A stretch of 64,000 nucleotides of DNA from an uncultured bacterium. GTDB taxonomy: Bacteria > Desulfobacterota > BSN033 > UBA1163. This document shows, piece by piece, positions 33,372 to 42,064 of this stretch (positions are counted from its first letter, which is position 1; each line of letters starts with the position of its first letter). The notes below the pieces were generated by a model. That model saw only the letters and a program-made list of their open reading frames with translations, had not been told where the DNA came from and made no database searches. Both the position numbers and the translations under genes were made by a program. The stretch is taken from assembly GCA_938002255.1 (NCBI GenBank), contig CALLAL010000025.1:1-64000 (forward strand), read 5' to 3'.

Positions 33372-33406
33372 AAGAAAAGGGTGGAGCTTATGAAGGCCTC
33401 CACCCC
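33372..33406 (-). terminator. Intrinsic terminator/attenuator between livJ and livH
   Basis: On the minus strand GGGTGGAG pairs with CTCCACCC over an 11 nt loop, followed immediately by TTTTCTTTTT. It lies 36 nt after the livJ stop and about 45 nt before the livH start. Partial termination here would make more binding protein than permease. Confidence 0.75.
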
Positions 33407-33441
33407 TTATATTTATCTTCCTTCTTTTATTTATTCAACCC

Positions 33442-34626
33442 TTAATCAAAGCCCGGGAACTGGATCCTTTTAAATTTTCCACCTTCGATCCGGACAAAGA
33501 CCATATCCTTCTTGCTCAAGCCATCATGTCCTGTGGAGCTGAATTGATAAATTCCGTGCGTTCCCTTGAATCCCTTCGTATTCTCAAAGGCTTCCCGGAA
33601 ACTAGAGCGGGTGACTTTCCCCTTGATCCGCTTCAGGGCATCTTCAATCAATCCAATGGTATCATAACCATAGCCTGCGATTTGATCCGAAGGGGTCCCA
33701 TAACGTTCTCTCCAGCGTTTGTCAAAATTTATGTTAATTGGCTTTGCAGGATCATTCTCATCCAGTTGATCAAAGACCACAGGTTTCGCAGAAGGAAATT
33801 CAACCCCCTCCATGGCCTCGCCTCCGAGGGCAATGATAAAACCAAAACCAAAAGCATGGGTTCCGAGTACCGGTGTTTTAATCCCCAGGGCCCTTAGATT
33901 TTTTGTGATCATGGGTCCTGGAGGGCCACCCGTGCATGCGTAAAAGGCATCTACCTTTTCTTTTTCGAGGACCGGTTTGATCTTGGTCAGCTGGGGCGTC
34001 ATATCGATATCCGTCGGTTTATGAGTTTCCGGAGAGACGATAACCTTGATTCCTTTCTCCTCGCCAAACTGTTTGAAATATTCAGCGAGACTCTGGGCAA
34101 GGGGCCAGGCACCATGAAAAACCATAACCTTCTTGTATTTTCGGGCCAGAACCAAATCCACCAGTTTCTGAGAGACGATGATATCGCTCTGGGCAATATT
34201 AAAAGCCCACTGTTGCTTTAAGTCCCGAACCATTGGATTCGAAGGACAGATGATGATGTTGGTGATCTTCTCCCGTTCGGCAATGGCACGGGTTGTCGCC
34301 TGGAGATTGTCCTCAAAAGGACCAACCACAAGAAGGATTTCCTTATCCCGGGTGAATTTGGTCATATTGGCAGCAGCTCGCCCAACCTCGAACCCATTAT
34401 CTTCAAAAATCAACTCAAGAGGTCGACCCTGGATCCCCCCGGCTTTGTTGATGCGTTCCACCTCAAGCATCATGGCGTTCTTTAATGTCTTGGTCACCTC
34501 TGCCCATGGACCCGTTAACTCGAGATTGACGCCGATCCTGTAAGGGGATGTCTTAGCGGCGTACCCCGGAGTCATCCAGGTTGTGAACATGAAGGCGGCT
34601 AACATGATCCATCCAATTTTCTTCAT
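33442..34626 (-). CDS. livJ: Branched-chain amino acid-type ABC substrate-binding protein
   Basis: A 394-residue periplasmic binding protein of the Peripla_BP_6 family. A signal peptide ends at about GYA-A, followed by RIGVNLELTGPWAEVTKTL and INKAGGIQGRPLELI, the N-lobe hallmark. The C-terminal lobe has GYGYDTIGLIEDALKR and ends FKRIQFPGFD. The ligand may be a branched-chain amino acid or another carboxylate; families of this type are diverse. It is the first gene of the transporter set and begins 49 bp downstream of asd on the same strand; no strong promoter is visible in that gap. Confidence 0.9.
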   Translation of the reverse strand: MKKIGWIMLAAFMFTTWMTPGYAAKTSPYRIGVNLELTGPWAEVTKTLKNAMMLEVERINKAGGIQGRPLELIFEDNGFEVGRAAANMTKFTRDKEILLVVGPFEDNLQATTRAIAEREKITNIIICPSNPMVRDLKQQWAFNIAQSDIIVSQKLVDLVLARKYKKVMVFHGAWPLAQSLAEYFKQFGEEKGIKVIVSPETHKPTDIDMTPQLTKIKPVLEKEKVDAFYACTGGPPGPMITKNLRALGIKTPVLGTHAFGFGFIIALGGEAMEGVEFPSAKPVVFDQLDENDPAKPININFDKRWRERYGTPSDQIAGYGYDTIGLIEDALKRIKGKVTRSSFREAFENTKGFKGTHGIYQFSSTGHDGLSKKDMVFVRIEGGKFKRIQFPGFD

Positions 34627-34675
34627 TTCCTCTCCTCCTATGCGATTTCATTGACTGTATTCCAGGTGTGATCCA

Positions 34676-35698
34676 TTAAAGATATTTTTGGATCAACAGT
34701 TCAGCAATCTGGACAGCATTCAGCGCTGCACCTTTTCGGATGTTGTCTGCAACAATCCACATGTTGATCCCATTGGGAATGGATTCGTCCTCACGAATCC
34801 TTCCGACAAAGGTTTCATCTTTTCCCGCTGCATGGATGGCAAGAGGATATTCTGCTTTCGCAGGATTATCCACAACGACCACACCAGGAGCCTTGGAAAG
34901 GATCTCCCGAACTTCCCGGGCAGTGATCTTCTTCTCTGTTTCAAGATTGACGGATTCCGAATGGCCGTAAAAGACAGGAACCCTGACAGTGGTCGCGGTG
35001 ACGCGAATTGAATCGTCCTCCATAATCTTCTTCGTCTCATTGACCATTTTCATCTCTTCTTTGGTGTAGCCATTCTCGAGAAAAACATCGATGTGAGGAA
35101 GACAGTTGAAGGCAATTTGATGAGGATAAACCTCCTGTTTGATCTCCTGTTGGTTATAAATGGCAAGAACCTGGTTTTCCAACTCCTGGATAGCCCTCTT
35201 TCCCGTTCCTGAAACTGATTGATAGGTGGAGACGACGATTCGTTTGATCCGGGCGACATCGTGGATGGGTTTGAGTGCCACCACCATCTGGATGGTGGAG
35301 CAGTTGGGATTGGCAATGATATTCTTCTTATGATAGCCGGCGACCGCATGAGGATTGACCTCTGGAACGACGAGAGGAACGTCAGGGTCCATCCGGAAGG
35401 CGCTGGTGTTATCAATCACCACGCAGCCTGCCTTTGCGGCAATAGGAGCAAACTTCTGGCTGACCGAGCCACCAGGAGAGAAGAGGCCAATATCCATTCC
35501 GGTGAAGGAGTTTTCGTCCATCACCTCGACCGTATATTCCTTTCCCTTAAACTCCAGTTTGGTGCCTGCCCCTCTTGGGGAAGCAAGGAGTTTTAATGTG
35601 CCTACAGGAAAGTTTCTCTCCTCCAGAATGGAAATCATTTCATTTCCAACTGCACCTGTCGCTCCAGCCACTACCACATTATACTTCTCTTTTTTCAT
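34676..35698 (-). CDS. asd: Aspartate-semialdehyde dehydrogenase
   Basis: A 340-residue enzyme that reduces aspartyl phosphate to aspartate semialdehyde for lysine, threonine, methionine and diaminopimelate. The NADP loop is GATGAVGNEMISIL, the catalytic Cys is in NPNCSTIQMVVAL, and SVSGTGKRAI and the histidine near FYGHSESVNLE follow. GGAGGAG stands 5 nt before the ATG. A promoter and a terminator-like hairpin precede it, and MITE copy 4 separates it from leuD. Confidence 0.95.
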   Translation of the reverse strand: MKKEKYNVVVAGATGAVGNEMISILEERNFPVGTLKLLASPRGAGTKLEFKGKEYTVEVMDENSFTGMDIGLFSPGGSVSQKFAPIAAKAGCVVIDNTSAFRMDPDVPLVVPEVNPHAVAGYHKKNIIANPNCSTIQMVVALKPIHDVARIKRIVVSTYQSVSGTGKRAIQELENQVLAIYNQQEIKQEVYPHQIAFNCLPHIDVFLENGYTKEEMKMVNETKKIMEDDSIRVTATTVRVPVFYGHSESVNLETEKKITAREVREILSKAPGVVVVDNPAKAEYPLAIHAAGKDETFVGRIREDESIPNGINMWIVADNIRKGAALNAVQIAELLIQKYL

Positions 35699-35718
35699 CG
35701 ATCTCCTCCCGGTATTAT

Positions 35719-35748
35719 AAAAAAGGGATGCCCCTTCCTGAACATCCC
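35719..35748 (-). terminator. Terminator-like hairpin in the asd leader
   Basis: On the minus strand GGGATG pairs with CATCCC over a 12 nt loop, followed by TTTTTT, about 20 nt before the asd ATG. It is downstream of the candidate asd promoter. It could attenuate asd or stop read-through from leuD. The leader is too short for a lysine riboswitch. Confidence 0.6.
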
Positions 35749-35781
35749 TGTTTTCTGAATACCTCGTTGTATCTGAATATT

Positions 35782-35811
35782 AAAATAGGAGAAAAGCGGG
35801 GTCGTTGTCAA
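35782..35811 (-). promoter_or_regulatory. Candidate promoter of asd
   Basis: On the minus strand TTGACA (35811-35806) and TATTTT (35787-35782) are 18 bp apart. The -35 is perfect and lies 20 bp from the edge of MITE copy 4. Confidence 0.55.
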
Positions 35812-35831
35812 GTCAGTTTTATCATTTCGCT

Positions 35832-36048
35832 GTAACCCCTCAGTGATGGGGTGTTTTCGGTTTAAAAGGGTTGGAACGTTCCTCCTCCAAAACCTTGAAG
35901 AGCGGTTATCAAAGGTTATTCTCATCGGGGCCCTTTGAATCGGTTTTTTTTGAATCAGATTGGGTCGTTTTGACGAACAGAGGTTTCCTTCAAGGTTTTT
36001 CCGGAGCAACCTCCCAACCCTTTTTTATTTCTTTCACTGAGGGGTTAC
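35832..36048. mobile_element. MITE-like element, copy 4 (perfect terminal repeats)
   Basis: A 217 bp element. GTAACCCCTCAGTGA (35832-35846) and TCACTGAGGGGTTAC (36034-36048) are perfect 15 bp inverted repeats. Two further perfect 11 bp pairs are nested inside: AAAAGGGTTGG (35864-35874) with CCAACCCTTTT (36014-36024), and AAAACCTTGAA (35889-35899) with TTCAAGGTTTT (35988-35998). The flanks are CATTTCGCT (35823-35831) and CATTTCGTT (36049-36057), a 9 bp duplication with one difference. It sits between leuD and asd, both on the minus strand. Confidence 0.92.
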
Positions 36049-36066
36049 CATTTCGTTTGACTTTCC

Positions 36067-36567
36067 CTACCTTTGGGGGTTCATCTTTTTGCGGAGATGG
36101 GGGATGAGGCCACCGTCCTGGAGGAGTTCTTGCATGAAAGGAGGAATGGGGGTGGCGTGGAATTTTTTACCTAAGGTGAGGTCCTCAATTTCACCTATGG
36201 TGAGATCGACCCTGACGTGGTCACCATCTTGGATGACCTCCGAGGCTTCGGGAGATTCAAGCAGAGGGAGACCCAGGTTGAAACTGTTTCGGAAGAAGAT
36301 CCTCGCAAAACTTTTGGCGATGATGCAGGAGATGCCTGCCGCTTTTAAGGCAAGGGGGGCATGTTCACGGGAGGAGCCACATCCAAAATTTTTATCTGCC
36401 AGAAGAAGATCCCCTGGTTTTACCTCTTTGACAAACTCAGGCCGTTCATCCTCCATGGCATGTTTTGCCAGTTCTTTAGGGTCGGACTGGTTAAGATAAC
36501 GAGCCGGGATGATTGCATCGGTATCCACATCTGAACCGAATTTCCAGATTCTTCCTTCAAATTTCAT
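36067..36567 (-). CDS. leuD: 3-isopropylmalate dehydratase small subunit
   Basis: A 166-residue swivel-domain subunit of isopropylmalate isomerase. KFGSDVDTDAIIPARYL and NFGCGSSREHAPLALKAAG are the family motifs. The short length fits the LeuC/LeuD type with a separate subunit of about 420 residues. I chose ATG 36567, with CAGGAG 8 nt upstream; the longer frame to 36606 has no such site. It is 54 bp downstream of leuC and is the last gene before MITE copy 4. Confidence 0.93.
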   Translation of the reverse strand: MKFEGRIWKFGSDVDTDAIIPARYLNQSDPKELAKHAMEDERPEFVKEVKPGDLLLADKNFGCGSSREHAPLALKAAGISCIIAKSFARIFFRNSFNLGLPLLESPEASEVIQDGDHVRVDLTIGEIEDLTLGKKFHATPIPPFMQELLQDGGLIPHLRKKMNPQR

Positions 36568-36621
36568 CGTTTGATTCTCCTGAGGATTCAGGGGATTGAT
36601 TTTCACTTGACCTCTTAAACC

Positions 36622-37908
36622 CTAAACTCTTCTCTTCATCACTTCTTCGGGATGGCAGATTCTTCCCTTAATGGCACTGGCAGCAGCAACGGCTGGACCA
36701 GAAAGATAGACTTCGCTGTTCGGATGACCCATCCGGCCACGAAAATTCCGATTGGTCGTTGCCAGTGCTTTCTCTCCTTCAGCAAGGACACCCATATGGC
36801 CTCCGAGACAGGGGCCGCAGGTAGGTGTGCTGACCGATGCACCGGCTGAAAGAAAGATTTCGATAAGTCCTTCCTTGAGAGCCTGTCGATAAATGTCCTG
36901 GGTTGCTGGGATGATAATGAGCCTCAATGAAGGGGCGATTTTTTTCCCTCTGAGAATTTTTGCTGCCACTCTCAAATCATCAAGATAACCATTGGTACAG
37001 GACCCGATGACGACCTGATCGATCTTAACCTTTCCAACTTCTCTCACATCCTTTACCTTGGAAGGGATGTGAGGGAGGGCAACCTGGGGATGGAGTTTTG
37101 AAACATCGTATTCTTTCACATCCGCATAATGGGCGTCCGGGTCACTATCATAAGTCTTATAAGGCCGTTTTGATCTCTGTTTGATAAATTGGAAGGTTAT
37201 CTCATCCGGTTCAATCATTCCGTTTTTTCCACCTGCCTCGATCGCCATATTCGCCATCGTGAAGCGACCTGACATAGGAAGGTTCTTGATCACTTCTCCA
37301 CAGAACTCCATCGCTTGATAACGAGCCCCATCAACCCCTATGTCCCCGATCGTCGCGAGGATGAGGTCTTTTCCCGAAACCCAGGGATTCAATTTTCCAT
37401 AGTAGATGAATTTAAGGCTCTCCGGGACTTTTAGCCAGAGCCTTCCGGTGGCCATGGCAGCTCCCAGGTCTGTGCTTCCCACGCCGGTTGAGAAGGCCCC
37501 CAGGGCTCCATAAGTGCATGTGTGGCTATCAGCGCCCACGACGACTTCACCTGGCAGGACAAGCCCTTTCTCCGGAAGAAGGGCATGTTCAATCCCGCAC
37601 TGACCCACTTCGAAATAATGGGTGAGGCGCTGGGTTTTGGCAAACTCCCGCAGGATTTTACATTGCTCGGCTGAGGGAATGTCTTTGGCAGGGGTAAAAT
37701 GGTCCGGAACGAGAACAACCCGATTCCTGTTAAAAACTTTCTCTACCCCTATTTCTTTAAAAGCCTGAATTGCCAATGGAGCGGTAATATCATTGGCAAG
37801 AGCAAGATCAATTCGAACCTCAATCAGCTCTCCTGGAGACACGGCTTTTTTCGCTGCGTGGACTGCCAGGATTTTTTCGGTGATCGTCATCGGTTTACTC
37901 ATTTTCAT
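36622..37908 (-). CDS. leuC: 3-isopropylmalate dehydratase large subunit
   Basis: A 428-residue aconitase-superfamily protein that isomerises 2- to 3-isopropylmalate. The 4Fe-4S cluster cysteines are in [16 protein letters not shown] and [35 protein letters not shown] holds active-site residues. Length and the motif set place it in the shorter LeuC class found widely outside Enterobacteria. It is 102 bp from leuA, with a long hairpin in the gap. Confidence 0.94.
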   Translation of the reverse strand: MKMSKPMTITEKILAVHAAKKAVSPGELIEVRIDLALANDITAPLAIQAFKEIGVEKVFNRNRVVLVPDHFTPAKDIPSAEQCKILREFAKTQRLTHYFEVGQCGIEHALLPEKGLVLPGEVVVGADSHTCTYGALGAFSTGVGSTDLGAAMATGRLWLKVPESLKFIYYGKLNPWVSGKDLILATIGDIGVDGARYQAMEFCGEVIKNLPMSGRFTMANMAIEAGGKNGMIEPDEITFQFIKQRSKRPYKTYDSDPDAHYADVKEYDVSKLHPQVALPHIPSKVKDVREVGKVKIDQVVIGSCTNGYLDDLRVAAKILRGKKIAPSLRLIIIPATQDIYRQALKEGLIEIFLSAGASVSTPTCGPCLGGHMGVLAEGEKALATTNRNFRGRMGHPNSEVYLSGPAVAAASAIKGRICHPEEVMKRRV

Positions 37909-37944
37909 ATGATCCCTGCATCAAAGGGTAGCATAGGGTATAAA

Positions 37945-37979
37945 GCATAGCGGAAGGGATAACCCTTCCAACGCTATGC
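37945..37979 (-). promoter_or_regulatory. Stable hairpin between leuA and leuC
   Basis: GCATAGCG-GAAGGG-ATAA-CCCTTC-CAA-CGCTATGC forms a 14 bp stem with one 3 nt bulge and a 4 nt loop. The arm CGCTATGC recurs just after it at 37996-38001 and near 37921, so alternative pairings are possible. No T-tract follows on the minus strand, so a processing or translational-control role is more likely than termination. Confidence 0.55.
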
Positions 37980-38010
37980 GCATGGCGCTCCGCGCTATGC
38001 GATTCCTTGT

Positions 38011-39537
38011 TTAGGTTCCCACCAGTTTCTGTTTCTTAAATTCGATTTTGTTCAGGGCATTGATATACGCCTTGGCGCTTGCTACAATCACGTCGGTATC
38101 TGCGCCCTGACCGATCACGGTCTGACCCTTTTCCTCCAATCGAACCGTCACTTCTCCCTGAGCCTCGGTACCACTGGTGATGGCATTGATAGCAAACTGA
38201 AGCAGTTTGGATCGCGTATGAGTGAGCTTCTTGATCGTTTTAAAGGTCGCATCCACCGGGCCATCACCAAACCCTGCTTCTTGGACCAGTTTTCCATCCA
38301 CTTCCATCTGGACGGTGGCTGTGGGTACGGTGACATTGCCTGCCACCACGTTGAGATAGACCAGCTTATAACGCCGGGGAACCCGAAGCACTTCTTCGAC
38401 TACAATGGATTCGATATCTTCATCGTAGATTTCACGTTTCTTATCCGCAAGCTGTTTAAAGCGGGTGAAGGCGAGTTCAAAATCTTTCTCTGAGAGTCGA
38501 TAGCCCAGATCCTTAATCCTTTCTCTAAAAGCATGTCGTCCAGAGAGTTTACCCAGAACCAGGGAAGTTTTTGGAATCCCAACTGTTTCGGGTGTCATGA
38601 TCTCATAGGTCAATTTTTCTTTCAGAATGCCATCTTGATGAATTCCGGATTGATGGGCAAAGGCGTTAGCTCCCACGATGGCCTTGTTGGGTTGAACGAC
38701 CATCCCTGTGATTTTAGAGACGAGGCGACTGGTCGTATAAAGGTGTTTCGGGATGACCCGGGTCTGAAATTGAAGCAGGTCTTTTCGGGTAAGAAGTGCC
38801 ATCACCACTTCTTCCAGAGAGGTATTGCCCGCTCGTTCACCGATGCCATTAATTGTACACTCAACCTGTCGGGCTCCATTTTGAATCGCAGCAATAGAAT
38901 TCGCCACTGCCAGCCCAAGATCATTATGACAATGGACGCTCAGAGTCACTTTCTCGATTCCTTTCACCTTCTGTCGCAGTGTACGAATGAGTTCACCAAA
39001 TTCGGATGGAATGGCATAGCCCACGGTATCCGGTATGTTGATGGTCGTTGCCCCTGCCTGGATGGCCCTCTCACAGACTGCGGCAAGGAAATCCACATCG
39101 CTTCGGGTGGCATCCATGGCAGAGAATTCAACGTTGGGAGTATATCGCTTGGCTCTTGCCACAGACTGTGCTGCAATCCGGATCACCTCTTCCTTGGACT
39201 TCTTCAACTGATATTTGAGATGGATGTCCGATGTGGAGATGAAGGTATGGAGCAGAGGATGTCTTGCTCCTTTGATCGCCTGCCAGGCGCGATCAATGTC
39301 CTGAGGGTTTGCCCGAGCCAGGGCAGCCACCTGGGATCGTTTCACCTTTTTGGCAATCTCTCTTACGGCTTCGAAGTCTCCTTCTGAAGAGATGGGAAAG
39401 CCCGCCTCGATGATGTCCACATTCAATTTTTCAAGTTGTTCAGCAATCCTAACCTTTTCAGCCACATTCATGGTGGCCCCCGGAGACTGTTCTCCATCGC
39501 GAAGGGTCGTGTCAAAGATTTTAACAAAGTCACTCAT
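38011..39537 (-). CDS. leuA: 2-isopropylmalate synthase
   Basis: A 508-residue enzyme that condenses acetyl-CoA with 2-oxoisovalerate, the first step to leucine. The HMGL-like barrel begins KIFDTTLRDGEQSPGATM and has SVHCHNDLGLAVANS and INGIGERAGN. The C-terminal LeuA dimer domain (about 385-505), with VVEEVLRVPRRYKLV, gives leucine feedback control in the family. I chose ATG 39537 with AAGGAG 9 nt upstream. It follows lpxK by 43 bp, so leucine genes may be read from the envelope operon. Confidence 0.95.
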   Translation of the reverse strand: MSDFVKIFDTTLRDGEQSPGATMNVAEKVRIAEQLEKLNVDIIEAGFPISSEGDFEAVREIAKKVKRSQVAALARANPQDIDRAWQAIKGARHPLLHTFISTSDIHLKYQLKKSKEEVIRIAAQSVARAKRYTPNVEFSAMDATRSDVDFLAAVCERAIQAGATTINIPDTVGYAIPSEFGELIRTLRQKVKGIEKVTLSVHCHNDLGLAVANSIAAIQNGARQVECTINGIGERAGNTSLEEVVMALLTRKDLLQFQTRVIPKHLYTTSRLVSKITGMVVQPNKAIVGANAFAHQSGIHQDGILKEKLTYEIMTPETVGIPKTSLVLGKLSGRHAFRERIKDLGYRLSEKDFELAFTRFKQLADKKREIYDEDIESIVVEEVLRVPRRYKLVYLNVVAGNVTVPTATVQMEVDGKLVQEAGFGDGPVDATFKTIKKLTHTRSKLLQFAINAITSGTEAQGEVTVRLEEKGQTVIGQGADTDVIVASAKAYINALNKIEFKKQKLVGT

Positions 39538-39580
39538 TGAATAGGCTCCTTCAATCGTCAATAATGCACTTAACCTTTGG

Positions 39581-40657
39581 TCACTTAAATACTTCCATCA
39601 CCCTTTTATAGAATTTTTCCTCCTCCTGAATCTTCGTTTCGATGCGAAGGGCATAAAGAGGAAGGGATTCGACAGGAAGGGTTTTCAATTTCACCAGATC
39701 TTTTTCTGTCGTCACAACTAACTCTATTTTTTTAACTTCCCGCCTCAGGGATGTCAAATCCTCGCGGGTATAGCGATGATGATCCGGAAAGCTCCTTTCT
39801 GCAACCACTTCCATTCCGATTCTTTCCAGAAGGGAGGAGAAAGAAGCCGGGTTGGAAATTCCTGACAGAGCCAAGACCTTCTTTCTTTGGTAGAGGTGGA
39901 GCGGCTCTATCTTTCCATCAAGACGAACCCATCCTAAGGGTTCGTAATGGCTATGATATATCTGCGCTGAGGGATGAATCCTATACAGAAGGGTTTCCAG
40001 AAATCGGCAGGCGTCTTTATCTTCGGATCGAGTGAGGAGAAAGAGATCAGCCCGTTTCAGGGAGGATAAAGGTTCTCTCAGGATTCCCCTTGGCAAAAGA
40101 TACCCCTCTCCAAAACCGATCTGCGAATCGATGAGCACGATGTTGAGATTCCGATGAAGAGGAAGGTGTTGAAACCCATCGTCCATTAAAAAACCGTGAA
40201 CCGGGAATCGTTCTAACGCCCATATCCCGTTTTTGAACCTGTCCTTTCCAATGAGGATCGGGACTCCTTTCAGGACACTTGCCATCAGGAAAGGTTCGTC
40301 TCCTGATTCAAAGGGCGGGAGAAGAACCGTTTGCCCATCGGTCACGAGTGGGCCTACTCCTTTCTTCCCGCCATATCCTCTGCTCAGGATAGCCACTGAA
40401 ATTCCTCTTTCCATCAGCCCTTTTGCCAGCATCATGGTTAAGGGAGTTTTTCCGGTTCCTCCTACCGTAAGGTTGCCGATACTGATGACAGGTTTAGGAA
40501 GGCTTCTGGTCTTAAAAAGGCCCAGGGCATAGAGTGAGGCCCTGGTCCGGACGGCCCACCCATACGGAAAAGAAGCGAGCAGAAGAGGGAAAAGAAGAAT
40601 CTTTTCCACCAAAGATTTTTCTTTCTTATAAAGGAGTTGATCATAACGGTAAGCCAT
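39581..40657 (-). CDS. lpxK: Tetraacyldisaccharide 4'-kinase
   Basis: A 358-residue inner-membrane-associated kinase that phosphorylates the 4' position of the lipid A disaccharide. Its Walker A is VISIGNLTVGGTGKTPLTM, preceded by an N-terminal hydrophobic segment (ILLFPLLLASFPYGWAV). LMDDGFQHLPLHRNLNIVLI is the conserved DDGFQH segment, and VVTTEKDLVKL is near the end. It lies between waaA and leuA. Confidence 0.94.
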   Translation of the reverse strand: MAYRYDQLLYKKEKSLVEKILLFPLLLASFPYGWAVRTRASLYALGLFKTRSLPKPVISIGNLTVGGTGKTPLTMMLAKGLMERGISVAILSRGYGGKKGVGPLVTDGQTVLLPPFESGDEPFLMASVLKGVPILIGKDRFKNGIWALERFPVHGFLMDDGFQHLPLHRNLNIVLIDSQIGFGEGYLLPRGILREPLSSLKRADLFLLTRSEDKDACRFLETLLYRIHPSAQIYHSHYEPLGWVRLDGKIEPLHLYQRKKVLALSGISNPASFSSLLERIGMEVVAERSFPDHHRYTREDLTSLRREVKKIELVVTTEKDLVKLKTLPVESLPLYALRIETKIQEEEKFYKRVMEVFK

Positions 40658-40704
40658 CGGTTATCTCTCGCGGCTTCGCCCGTGCCCCGGATGATCGAAG
40701 GCCC

Positions 40705-42012
40705 TCAGGCGCTTGGATGATGAGACGATTGGACTAAAAAGGGCCGAATTTTTTCAAAGATTCTTTCGGTCGCTCCGCGATGTTTATGGAGGAATTGGTA
40801 TCCGTTTTCTCCAATCTCCTTCCTTGTCTTTTCATCAGAGAGCAATCGTTTTATTTGAAAGTAAAGGGTTTCTCTATCCTTTACCAGAACCGCTCCTCCT
40901 TCTGCAATGAGGCGGCGCGAGATTTCGAGAAAATTGAACATATAGGGACCCAAAAGCACACACTTTTTAAAAAGGAGAGGTTCTAAGGGGTTGTGACCGC
41001 CAATCGAGACGAGACTTCCGCCAATAAAGACAAGGGTCCCGAGACGATAAATCCTCATGAGTTCCCCCATCGTGTCGATAAGAATTACCTCCTTCGCCTC
41101 CTTTGGGTCCTGCTGGGGCAACGATGACCTTCTCTTCCATCGGAGGCCCTCCCGGGATAAGATTTTCTCCACATCCTCGAGGCGATCAAGATGTCGTGGG
41201 GCCAGGATGAGGATAAGATGGTTGTAGGTTTTCTTGAGGTCTTTATAAACCTGAATGAAAATTTCCTCTTCTCCTTGATGGGTTGAACCAGCAATGAGGA
41301 TGGTTTCATTCCCCTGAAGCCTGAAGGAGGTCAACAGGTCCGTCGCTGGTTCAGAATCTTTACCCGGGGGAATCTGATCAAATTTGATATTGCCGACTAC
41401 GGTGGTTCGCTCAGAGGGAGCCCCAATTTCAATCATTCTGTTCCGGTCTTCCTCTGATTGCATGAGGAAGAAGGAGATGGATTCCAGACATCTCTTAAAA
41501 AACGATTTAAAGAAGAGGTACCCTCTAAGAGATTTTTCTGAGATTCTGCCGTTAAAGAGAAGGACAGGAATTTTTTTTAAAGCACATAAACGGAGAAGAT
41601 TGGGCCAGAGCTCTGTTTCGGCGATGAGAAAAAGGCGGGGTCTAAGTTTTTTGAGGACTCTCCGGATGAGAACGGGATGGTCCAAAGGAAAGAAAAAGAT
41701 CCAATTCGCTTCTGGGATAAGTTTCTTTGCTGTCTCGTTGCCGGTAGAAGTCATGGTGGTCAGAACGATGGCCGTATCAGGGACCTCCTCACGGATTCTC
41801 TTCAAAAGAGGCACACAACAGAGAACCTCACCTACGGAAGCGGCATGCACCCAAATCGGATGATGGGCAGAAAGATCCGGAAAGCCTCCTAATCGCTCTT
41901 TGAGGAGTCTGGTCGGATGTTTCTTGAAAAGGGTTTGTATGAAGAGGAAAGGGACATAGACCAGAAGAAAACAGGTCAGTATGAGGTTGTAAAGAAAAAA
42001 GGTCATGGACAT
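40705..42012 (-). CDS. waaA: Kdo transferase
   Basis: A 435-residue glycosyltransferase (GT30) that adds Kdo to lipid IVA. It has an N-terminal membrane anchor (FFLYNLILTCFLLVYVPFLF), HPIWVHAASVGEVL with the catalytic acidic residue, FLIAETELWPNLLR and FIGGSLVSIGGHNPLEPLLF. One, two or more Kdo additions cannot be predicted. ATG 42006 is an alternative start. It is 47 bp upstream of lpxK. Confidence 0.94.
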   Translation of the reverse strand: MSMTFFLYNLILTCFLLVYVPFLFIQTLFKKHPTRLLKERLGGFPDLSAHHPIWVHAASVGEVLCCVPLLKRIREEVPDTAIVLTTMTSTGNETAKKLIPEANWIFFFPLDHPVLIRRVLKKLRPRLFLIAETELWPNLLRLCALKKIPVLLFNGRISEKSLRGYLFFKSFFKRCLESISFFLMQSEEDRNRMIEIGAPSERTTVVGNIKFDQIPPGKDSEPATDLLTSFRLQGNETILIAGSTHQGEEEIFIQVYKDLKKTYNHLILILAPRHLDRLEDVEKILSREGLRWKRRSSLPQQDPKEAKEVILIDTMGELMRIYRLGTLVFIGGSLVSIGGHNPLEPLLFKKCVLLGPYMFNFLEISRRLIAEGGAVLVKDRETLYFQIKRLLSDEKTRKEIGENGYQFLHKHRGATERIFEKIRPFLVQSSHHPSA

Positions 42013-42064
42013 GGAATCCGATGAGCTTCAATGAACGGATGGAAAGAAAATGAGTAACGGCTAG

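Noticed and set aside
35700-35830. Lysine riboswitch upstream of asd
   Set aside because: The distance from promoter to start is under 90 nt and no lysine aptamer helices are visible; only a short terminator hairpin is present.
38533-39387. 284-codon plus-strand frame opposite leuA, and 48117-48872 opposite lpxD, and 50943-51788 opposite bamA
   Set aside because: They are long antisense shadows of highly biased coding sequence; the minus-strand genes match known families along their full length.
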